This document shows, piece after piece, positions 38,651-64,000 of a stretch of DNA of 64,000 bases. This DNA is from Rhynochetos jubatus (taxonomy: Eukaryota; Chordata; Aves; Eurypygiformes; Rhynochetidae): contig CM050658.1 of NCBI GenBank assembly GCA_027574665.1, forward strand, positions 21,712,317 to 21,776,316. The letters are read 5' to 3'. Position 1 is the first letter of the stretch, and each line of letters begins with the position of its first letter. A program made the position numbers and the translations under genes. The notes under the pieces were generated by a model. The model saw only the letters and a program-made list of their open reading frames with translations, was not told the DNA's origin and ran no database searches.

Positions 38651-39201
38651 CCTGCATGGCCAGCAGGTCAAGGGAGGTGATCCTCCCCCTCTACTCTGGT
38701 CTCATGAGACCTCCCCTGCAGTTCTGTGTCTAGCCCTGGGACCCCCAACATCAGAAGGGTATCAGCCAGTTGGAGCAAGTCCAGAGGAGGCCACAAAGAT
38801 GAACAGAGGCTGGAGCACCTCTGCTATTGGGACAGGCTGAGAGAGTTGGGCTTCTTCAGCCTGGAGAAGAGAAGGCTCTGGGGAGAACTTATAGAAGCTT
38901 TCCAATACCTGAAGGAGGCCTACAAGAACGCTGAGGGGGGGCTTTTTACAAGGGCCTGTAGTGACAGGACAAGGGGTAACAGGTTTAAACTGAAAGCTGG
39001 GAGATTTAGATTGGATATGAGGAAGAAATTCTTCCCAGAGAGGGTGGTGAGGCACTGGCACAGGTTGCCCAGAGAAGCTGTGGATGCCCCATCCCTGGAA
39101 GTGTCCAGGGCCAGGCTGGATGAGGCTTGGAGCAACCTGGGCTAGTGGAAGGTTGGAACTAGATGATCTTTAAGGTCCCTTCCCAAACCATTCTATGATT
39201 A
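38651..39201 (+). mobile_element. CR1 LINE 3' fragment with ORF2 C-terminal relic
   Basis: Plus-strand CR1: GGCCAGCAGGTCAAGGG at the start, an open frame at 38726-39145 giving the ORF2p C-terminal end (LRELGFFSLEKRRLWGEL, RACSDRTRGNRFKLKAGRF, DAPSLEVSRARLDEAWSNL), then TAGATGATCTTTAAGGTCCC and the terminus ATTCTATGATTAC. It belongs to the same or a close subfamily as the inverted copy at 23806-24430. Confidence 0.93.
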
Positions 39202-39944
39202 CAAAGAGGCAAGGGAATGAAGCTCCTACCACACACATCACATTTCTCCTTGCCCCCTGAAATTGATGCCTTTCAGGCACGTGTTCTAATTTGATGTGTG
39301 AGATTGCTATTTTAGTGGTACTTAAGATATTGTTTGCATCTACAATTTTCATCCATTTTGTTATCCAACTTCTTTGAGGAAGAAAGGCATATGCAATCAT
39401 TTGACAGCCTGTTGCTTGTTGCTTTGCTCCCAGTAGCTTCTGAACCTGTTGATCAGGGTCAGCCATATCTGACAGAGAAGAACCCAACATCTTGGGCTTC
39501 TAAGATGTTCTTAGAAGTTCTGTTTCTTTATAAATCAGTTAAAGGCAAGAAATGAAAGTTAATCCAGTTCCTGAAAAGTTGCAGTATACAAGCTTGTATT
39601 AGACATCAGAGAAGTCACACAAAAACAGGTCACTATGCACGTCCCAGCACCAAGAAAAAAATTTGGCAATATCTTTCATGTTGGAACCCACTGCAAGATG
39701 CAAGCATGACTAACTTTACCTGCTTAAAAGCATTCAAACTACTCTCTTTGAAGGTATTGGTTTAGATACCTTCTTACCAATTTGGCCATCCCTCCCTCTT
39801 GTTACTGTAATGAGTATACTTGTTACATCAAATAAGTGATGTGACAGTATTTATTTTTAGTTGTGTTACTGTATTTTAAAAAAATTCCAATCCAAGCAGC
39901 ACTTTTGGGTAACTTTTTTTTAATAACAGAGGTGACTGTAAGTA
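39202..39944 (+). other. SLC6A1: Intron 1 of SLC6A1 between two CR1 copies
   Basis: About 740 bp of unique-looking AT-rich sequence. Nothing recognised. Confidence 0.5.
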
Positions 39945-40642
39945 CAGGTGGGGGCTGATCTGTTGGAGGGCAGCTCAGGGGAAAAGGACCTTGGAGGCCT
40001 AGTGGACAACAGGGTGACCATGAGCCAACCGTGGGCCCTCACGGCCAAGAAGGCCAGTGGCATCCTGGGGTGCATTAAGAAGAGTGTGGCCAGCAGGTCG
40101 AGGGAAGTTCTCCTCCCCCTCTGCTCTGGTGAGGCCTCCCCTGGAGTGCTGTGTCCAGTTCTGGGCTCCTCAGCTCCAGAAGGACAAGGAGCTACTGGAG
40201 AGGGTCCAGGCAGGGCCACTGAGATGATGAAGGGCCTGGAGCACCTTCCATCTGAGGAAAGGCTGAGAGAGCTGGGACTGTTTGGCCTGGAGAAGAGGAG
40301 GCTGAGGGGGGATCTTATCAATGCTGATCAATATCTAAAGGGTGGGTGTCAGGAGGATGGGGCCAGGCTCTTCTCAGGGGTGTCCAGTGACAGGACGAGG
40401 GGCAATGGCCATAAACTGGCAAACAGAAGGTTCAGCCTGAACCTGAGGAAACCCTTCTTCCCTGTGAGGGTGACAGAGCACTGGGACAGGCTGCCCAGAG
40501 CAGGGGAGAGTCTCCTTCCCTGGAGACTTTCCAAAGCCGCCTGGACTTATTCCTGTGTGATCTGCTCTGGGTGATCCTGCTGTGGCAGGGGGGTTGGACT
40601 AGGTGGTCCCTTCCAACCCCTAACACTCCATGAATCTGTGAC
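39945..40642 (+). mobile_element. CR1 LINE 3' fragment, different subfamily, long open relic
   Basis: Plus-strand CR1. It starts within ORF2 ([20 protein letters not shown]) and keeps a 208-codon open frame (39948-40574) through [18 protein letters not shown] and [12 protein letters not shown]. It ends with GGGGGGTTGGACTAGGTGGTCCC and CCATGAATCTGTGA in place of the TTCTATGATTCTATGA terminus, which marks a CR1 subfamily distinct from the neighbour at 38651. Compared with related copies it has a short internal change after the CSGEAS stretch. Confidence 0.92.
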
Positions 40643-42387
40643 TGTGGGGGTGGAGGAGGAATGTAGATGTACAGGACATGCCTCTGAAATATACCCAAAG
40701 TACATCTTACTGAAGTTGTTTTCATAATTCTCTATTCAACCAAGCATTCAGACTTTTTTTCCCTCAACCAAAACAGAGTGCTGTTCATAAAATAAGACCT
40801 TTGTAGTGCAGCATGTAGGTTTTTAATGCATCTTTTACCCTTTTATATATCTTCTAAAGATTTTCCAGCACATAGCTCACCTTCTCTCAGCTGACAGTGT
40901 TACATCGCTTTATACCACCTGCAGATGTGGCAGGTCTTGTGGATTGCCATTTCATACTTAAGCATGCATAGCTTTCCAAAATGCCTCAGCAAAGTAAATA
41001 TATGGTGTATAAATAGTTAAGAAGGAGTAGAGAGATACACAGAATGTCTATGTACAGCTCATACAACCAGATGTTCAGAGGATGTGTGATTTAGATTTCC
41101 TTCTGCAAGTGCTGCTGTTGTCAGTAGTGAAAGAAATGTAGCTGGCTATACAAATTTAATCAGGCAGATGCTTAGATCTGTGACGCTTTCACTCCTGTAT
41201 GTCTGATTTGTTTATTTATTTTTTAAACAGAGGGAAGATGACGTTAAAGTGGAAGTTTAGACATGTATAGGAAAAAGGAAGCTTTTAACTTGAAAATAAG
41301 AAGCTGCTATGGACAAGCAACCAATCTAACTTAGATACTACATACACTGTTTTGAACCAACTTCAGAATTACTAAGGTCCAGCTAAGGTCCTTCATTTGT
41401 TGCTTTATTATTTTTTGGAACACCTAAAGTGCTTCACTGGCTAAACATGGGAATTTGGGTGAATTTGGGTGAAATCGTGATGTTTTATTTGTCAGTAAAA
41501 ATATTAAGAGCCACTGTTTATTTTATACAAGCTAAACACCAGAAAGCCTTTACAGAAAGGCTCATGCCATTGAATTCGCCTAAAATCGAAATATTGTTCA
41601 GATAAGGCCCTGTTGCTACCAAGCTTTTTCACAACTATGCATTTGCACAAAACCTAAACCATTTGTCGTTCCTTCAGGTAAAATTGAAATGAAAATATGG
41701 ACAGTGGTGTTTCGAATTTGCACATTTCTGTGGTGAAAATAAAATTGCCTGTAGTTCATCCTCTGGAATAGGTATGCTTTTCCTGCCCGCATTTGTCTTG
41801 CCTCTGACCACTCTTGCTGCAGTTATTTGTTCATATTGCAGAAGATCAAGCCAGCGTTAGTTTCCATTTGCTCAGCCTGATTTGCCAGATCTCTATGGAG
41901 CACTCGGCTGGGGAATCAGATGCTGGTGCAGATGCAACTGGCATCACTGATTTTGTCACCGTGAGGCCACACTCCACATATCCATCTTAAGAAATTAAAT
42001 AGGTGGACAAACATTATGAAACACTTCTAAAAATTGTGATGGCTTTTTTTGAACAGCAGAGACTACGAGGAAGTTCAGAAGAGGTGAACCAAAAGAAAAA
42101 GGAGTTGGTCTGCTTTGTCTCTTTGTGGTTTTTGTGGTGGTGGGGGTTTTGGTTTGATTTTAGTTTTCTACAGGTGATCTGTTTCAATATGCAATTTAGC
42201 AATTGTGCATAAAGGAAAAGTCTCCTCTCATTAAGCTGGTGGCATGGTGGCTGGTTGGGCCAGTGAGCATTGCACAAAGTATTGGATCAAAATGAGCACT
42301 TTGTGAAAGTCCATGTAACAGCCAGATTTTTCAGGAGAGATCTGAAGTAGCAGTAGGAAACATTAGTAGCAATTTTCATCAATGCAT
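40643..42387 (+). other. SLC6A1: Intron 1 of SLC6A1, segment without recognised elements
   Basis: AT-rich unique-looking sequence. The only repeat seen is a 10-bp tandem duplication of GAATTTGGGT near 41451-41471. Confidence 0.5.
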
Positions 42388-42455
42388 ACAGTTGGAATTG
42401 ATGATCTTAAAGGTCTTTTCCAAACTAAAGATGCTCTGGTTTTATGCTATGGGGT
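42388..42455 (+). mobile_element. Short CR1 3'-end relic
   Basis: About 65 bp matching the CR1 terminus (GTTGGAATTGATGATCTTAAAGG then CTTTTCCAAACTAAA and a degraded TATGCTATG). It is 5'-truncated to almost nothing. Confidence 0.75.
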
Positions 42456-45400
42456 TTTGCTATATGTATGTCATAGAACAGCATGTGTGGTATCACCTGG
42501 TGTGCACTATCTATATGCACAGTATTTTGCTTACTATTTCCAAACAGTGTCCCTCCTACGAAAGAGTAATAAAACAAAGCTCTCTTTGTGGACATCTCAG
42601 AATGGAAGTCCAGTGAGCTCAGCCATCCTCTTCTTACACTTCCTACATTCCAATCCCCTTTCATATGCTCCAGGACACTAACATGGGGTATACAATTTGC
42701 TGTGAAACTTAGGATCTGTATGGTGTTCTCTTGAGTTGATTGTCCAATACAAATAGAATCATAAGTGCAAATAACCTGCAGCCACAGTGGGCTCAACTGG
42801 AGTCCCGCTCAGGTTAGAGGAGTAATACCTTTGAAATTTTATGAAGCCAATGTGGCATTTTATATAACAGCATTTCTTCAACGTTTCTTACATGGCGCTG
42901 CCGCAGTCTTGCCTCCTGTGAAGCCCCCGGAGTGCAATGGCTCCAAGGAGCGAGGAACACAATGGATTGGAGGGGAGGGAGTAATGAACTTTGAACATAA
43001 AGAGGTTCATCATTTAAAGGAGTTGGGGTTTCCTGCTGACTGTGTGTGCTTCTGAGCTGCTGCTTTATTGCCTTTTGATACCACTTGTGAAAGATGATAG
43101 TAATATTACTGTTCACTTTCATTTTATGCAGACAGTTCTAAAGTCTTCAAATCCACTTTCATGCAGACCAGGAAAGGAAAAAAAATGCTTTTATTAAGTG
43201 GCACTCTCTTTGTTCCTGTTTCCCTGGTTGTGCTTATTACTTTGGCTGCTATGTGTGCTTGGCTCCCTCAGGTCATTCTTCTCTAATGTGGTGGTGATGC
43301 AGGACAACCAGATGGTATCCAAAACCCTGTTTAGAGGGCTTTCTCCTCTTGGCTGAGCAACCCTAGAAACTGAAGTCAAGGAAGCTCTATTGTGCACTGA
43401 GGAATGTGGTGGGAAGCTGCTGTGCCCTTCCTACCACACTCAGTGTTGGCATGAAGGAACCAAGGGAGCAAAGACCGACTTATTTAAAAGATCTCTCCAT
43501 CTTCTTCCCACAAAGCACGGCATTGCATAGCAAGTGTCGTACCTGCTCTGCTGGCTGACAACTACATTTTGTATTTCATTTTGCCTAAGCCAACCCACAG
43601 AGCTTACGTAAGTGTCTTTCAGTCCCATTCCATGTCAGACCAATTTTAAATTTAAATCCTAGTGCTGTGGGATGTTGCCTAATCAGATTAGAGAGAACGT
43701 GCAAAGGACCTTTACTGCTGTATCGCCAGTTCTTCTAGGTTGTTGTAGTCCTTGATTTTTAAGTTCTCTGCCAATATGTTTAGGGGCTACTTCTGTTGTT
43801 GTAATTTATTATTATTTCTTACACTTGGGGAAAATTATTTTTCATAGCATGGATAAACCCTGCTTTCAAGTCTATGGAATGAAAGCATTTTTTCATTGTC
43901 TGATGCTGATCTGCTGTATCAACATATACACACAGATGTCCATGCACTGACACCACTAACAGTAAAATCTCCAGCATGGTCTCCAAATGGAATAACGGCA
44001 GCAGCAGCGGTAGGACAGAACAGATGCAAATGGGTCAGTCCCCACCTCCATCCTCTCAAAACAAGCCTCTGCTGCATCTTTGGGCTTGCCACTACCCAAG
44101 GCTGCTGAATATTTGTAGTGTGTGCAATGGGGTATTTGCCAAAGGTGGTGATGTATGAGAAAGTTAGGCATTTCTCCACATGTGATGGTTTGAACTACTG
44201 TTTTCAATCATTTTTAATATTAAAAAAAAAAACCAGGTTGCCTGCCAACTCTCCCTGACCCTCAACATAGACTTGAACACTTTCTGGGTGTCTGTAAAGT
44301 TTCAGCCTTACATTCGGTGTTACAGTAGTGTTGAAGCAGGTCTGGGCACCTTCCTCCAGGAGGCGTCACAAAATCCCAGGTTCTTTGCTTTATTCATGAA
44401 AGTTTTCTAACTAAGCCTCCGGTTTGTCTTTTCCATGGACTCTTGCGTTGGACTAAATTACTCACTTTATTCAACAGAGGCTTTAATGCATACCCAAAAC
44501 TCTGCAGAGTCTGCTGGGGCTGGAAGAGCAGGCAGGGTCTGTGCCCAGCACTGACCTGCAGAGCCTGTTGGTAGGTGTGAGGGGGTGAATCCGTGTTCCT
44601 CTTGGCTTGTTCAGTTCTGAGATTCAGCACAGATCCTTTCCTGGAGTTCCGTCTGTGAGGATGAGTTTCTCTCTCATTATGAGCCAAACGAGAGAGATAC
44701 ACATACATCTGTCTGTGTAGTATTGGTATATTTGGGGTTTTTTACATTGGTTTGGGTTTCTTTTTCCACCGATCCTCGACACCCACAGTCTCTTCCAGTA
44801 CTTGGAAGCTCCTGCTGATGATAAAGCACAGCCCAAATGTAAATTACAACCACGAGAAAACTCTAATCTAGTACAGGACCTGATTATAAAAGAACAGCCC
44901 GATGATCCTCAACTCAGTACACAGCCTGTGCTGGCTAAAAGGAAACACTTTCAGTTCCGTGCCTTCAGCAGCAGGTGGTGCTGGCAAGCTGCACATTTGT
45001 CATGCACTCCAGGAGCTCCCTGCTCCATGGACACGAACGTGGAGGTGGGGAGGTCAAAGCTTCAACAGGATCTCAACCGGGCCTGAGAACCAGAGCCCTG
45101 TTTTGCTTACACAGTGGCCTGTATTTCCTTGAAATGCATTACCTGAATTGGTCAGACTTGTGTCTACAGCCAGAAATGACGTTTATTGGTATGCAAATTT
45201 GGACAGGCTTGCACTGCAATATGGAAAACTAAGGCCAAGGTTTATGAATGTGAGACATCTGTACACAGAGAGACTTGTGAGGATGTGAAAGTATGCAGAT
45301 GGATTTTCCTTCTTCGAGTCCCATCTTGAAGTGGAACAGAGAGGCATGTTACAAGGCTGATCCTCACTGCTGTCCTCACCCCAGCATACCTACAGCTGAT

Positions 45401-45904
45401 TCTTCTGCAGCTTCTTACTGAAAAGTTGGGTTTTTTTAATCATGTGGCCTTATAATAAACATTGTAATAATGCAGTTGATCTGAAATGAGAAGTAGAAGA
45501 AACCCACAGTTTATAGCAGAGTCTTTAAGTGTTCCTTTTAACATAATTTACAAATACAAGTGAATGCTTAATAATCTCAATTGTCCTTTACACAAATATG
45601 TACATAAAATTACTGTTGATCTTTGCATTGCCAACAGTGCCCTAAGATGTAGCTTAACACTGGCAAGTGTTTCAGTTGATGCCACCTCTGGTTTGAGGAC
45701 TGGTGACTGGCATATGGTTAAAAAAGTTAATAAAAGGAAATAGACAATACATGGATCATGAATGGGCATACAGTAATGCAATAAACACTACCTCACTGTG
45801 GTTTCTCCAATTGAAGTGGAGCTGTGGAAGTCTTCAAGAGTCACATGTGCTTTGGAGTTGACTGACATATCCCTAGTCATTTTTTGCTTCCTTAACTGTT
45901 CTGT
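42456..45904 (+). other. SLC6A1: Intron 1 of SLC6A1, segment without recognised elements
   Basis: No exon, RNA gene or large repeat recognised. Overlapping open frames on both strands at 42382-43122 and 43896-44207 have no familiar motifs and are best read as chance. Confidence 0.5.
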
Positions 45905-46605
45905 GATTCTATGAAAAAAGTCTGGGTTGGAAGGGACCTTAAAGACCATCTAGTTCCAACCCCCTGCTATGGGCCGGTACACCCTCCACTAGACCAGGTT
46001 GCTCAAAGCCTCATCCAGCCTGGCCTTGAACACATCCAGGGATGGGGATCCACAGCTTCTCTGGGCAACCTGTTCTAGAGCCTCAGCACCCTCTCCATGA
46101 AGATTTTTTTTTTTTCTGATATCCAATCTAAATGTACCTTCTTTCAATTTAAACTCATTACCCCTTGTCCTGTCACTACAGGCCCTTGTAAAAAGTTGTG
46201 TGTGGGTGTGTCCCAGCTTTCTTCTAGACCCCCTTCAAGTATTGGAAGGTACTATAAGTACTTCCTGGAGCCTTCTTTTCTCACCCAGCTCTCTCAGCCT
46301 GCCCCCATAGGAGAGATGCTGCAGCCCCCTGATCATCTTCGTGGCCTCCTCTGGACTTGCTCCAACTGGTCCATGTCCTTCTTACGCTGAGGGCCCCAGA
46401 GCTGGACACAGCCCTCCACGTGGGGTCTCACAAGAGCAGAGCAGAGCGGGAGAATCCCCTCCCTCGCCCTGCTGGCCACACTCCTCTGGATACAGCCCAG
46501 GATACGGTTGGCTTTCTGGGCTGCCAGCGCACACTGCCGGCTCATGTCCAGCTTTTCATCCCCCAGTACCCCCAAGTCCTTCACCTCAGGGCTGCTCTCA
46601 AGCCA
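45905..46605 (-). mobile_element. CR1 LINE 3' fragment (antisense)
   Basis: On the minus strand the 3' terminus lies near 45905. The ORF2 relic at 46584-46333 reads [20 protein letters not shown].., [20 protein letters not shown] and [19 protein letters not shown], the conserved C-terminal part of CR1 ORF2p. Frame breaks follow, including a short GTGTGTGGGTGTGT insertion near 46197-46211. Confidence 0.92.
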
Positions 46606-47453
46606 TTTTTCTTTATGTCAACTCTGAAAATTTGTATAGTACCAGTAACGGTGTTTGAAAAGGTGCATGCAAGAATGCAACCCACGGTAGGAAACAGAAA
46701 CTGAGGAGTGATTATTGCAGCCTGTTGTCTTACAGTGCTTATAATTAAAGCTTAGTGAAACATTTGTCTTATATTAACAACTAATTATAACCACATGTAA
46801 AAGTTAAAGTCATTACCCAGATTCAAGTCCTGTTGCTTGATCTGGTTTATTGTTTAATTCCTTTGGGAGTGTTTTAGAGAAAGGTCTTTTAGATAAGTGC
46901 ATGCTATTCATAACTTCTTTTAATTCACTAATAAAGGTGGCAAGTGTAATTTCTTGATAGCCACAACTTCTGTGAATGAAGGAACTTTACAATCATGGGA
47001 ATTCCCCTGTAGTTTTTCTTAATGCAGAACGATTAAATGGAATTGTTTCATTGCCCAAGTTCTGGGCTGTTAAGCTATACTGTATACTGGAATATTAAAT
47101 AGAAACCTCATCACTAACCTATCTGATATATATAAAATCTGGGCTGTATGCTCTGTACAATACAGTGCTGCATTTTAGAATTACTGTGTTTCTGTAGACT
47201 CAGAAGAGATCTGTAGGGAGAAGGAAAAAAAAAAGCGTAACTGTGGCTTGGAGAGTTTTGCGGGACTATGTTAGTTCAGCTCTGCTTCCTCCTGAGTCAA
47301 TCAGAAAAACTCCAAAGGGCAGAGCCAAGCTCTTTGATGAGGCACCTGTGTTGCAAAGCTCTTTCAGCAGTGAGGTCTCTGGTCACTGTACGCTTTTCAG
47401 TTGCCCGATGTACGGCTGAAGCAAATCTGACTTCTGTGCTCTTGGTTTTGCAG
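46606..47453 (+). other. SLC6A1: 3' end of intron 1 of SLC6A1
   Basis: AT-rich sequence up to the acceptor at 47453. The last 200 bp become richer in GC. No alternative exon recognised. Confidence 0.5.
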
Positions 47454-47650
47454 ACTGACCCAGACGCTGGCAGGGGGCTGCTGACGAGCTCGCAAGCCGT
47501 CCTGGTGTTTGGGGGCTGCTGCACCTCTCCTGCCCACGCCGTGACCACCCGCTTGGGTCTCCGCGAGCCGCAAAGCTGCTGTCCACGTGGACTGGTGCTG
47601 AAATCTCGCGTCCGGCTGCGGCCAGAGCCTCTCCAGCGAAACCCAGAGAC
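47454..47650 (+). other. SLC6A1: SLC6A1 5' UTR part of the ATG exon
   Basis: A pyrimidine-rich tract ending TTTTGCAG at 47453 gives the acceptor. The 197 nt from there to the start codon are CpG-rich and contain no ATG, so ribosomes scanning this leader meet the GAT-1 start first. The start context GAC-ATG-G has G at -3 and G at +4, which is favourable. The acceptor is predicted, and a different upstream boundary or a local promoter cannot be excluded. Confidence 0.6.

Positions 47651-64000
<16,350 letters not shown>

Noticed and set aside
42425..43122. Overlapping 96-123-codon frames on both strands
   Set aside because: They overlap one another on both strands, partly cover a CR1 relic, and have no motifs. 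Read as chance.

Overview
This is vertebrate nuclear DNA, almost certainly from a bird. Most of it is AT-rich intronic sequence. The recognisable interspersed repeats are nearly all 3'-truncated copies of the avian LINE CR1, with the typical ATTCTATGA-type 3' end. The only gene I can support is SLC6A1, encoding the GABA transporter GAT-1, on the + strand. The species cannot be settled from the window.

Layout: 1-2640 is 5' flank with one CR1 relic and no recognised gene. 2640-3520 is a strong CpG island with Sp1-type GC boxes, G-quadruplex-forming runs and a TTTAAAT box. I read it as the SLC6A1 promoter plus an untranslated first exon, probably ending at 3132. Intron 1 then runs about 44 kb to 47453. 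It holds CR1 fragments in both orientations, a few simple repeats and bZIP/CRE-like motifs near its 5' end, but no second gene that I can support. The ATG exon begins at 47454 (start codon 47651). Thirteen coding exons follow between 47651 and 63212, all with GT-AG introns and with phases that join exactly. They give 564 codons. The last coding exon (about 34 codons in mammalian GAT-1), the stop codon and the 3' UTR lie beyond 64000.

The deduced protein is a full GAT-1 core. It has the cytosolic N-terminus, the TM1 unwound-region motif, the Na+/Cl-/GABA site residues, the EL2 disulfide with three N-glycosylation sequons, and TM1-TM12. Relative to human numbering it is one residue shorter near the N-terminus, so every functional residue is shifted by -1.

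No bacterial-type system, CRISPR array, viral gene or undescribed gene system is visible. The items most worth a second look are a 10-bp perfect palindrome of ATF/CRE-like motifs plus a consensus CRE in early intron 1, oppositely oriented CR1 copies that could pair in the pre-mRNA, a CR1 relic that keeps a 208-codon open frame, and two GAT-1 positions that differ from the mammalian protein.
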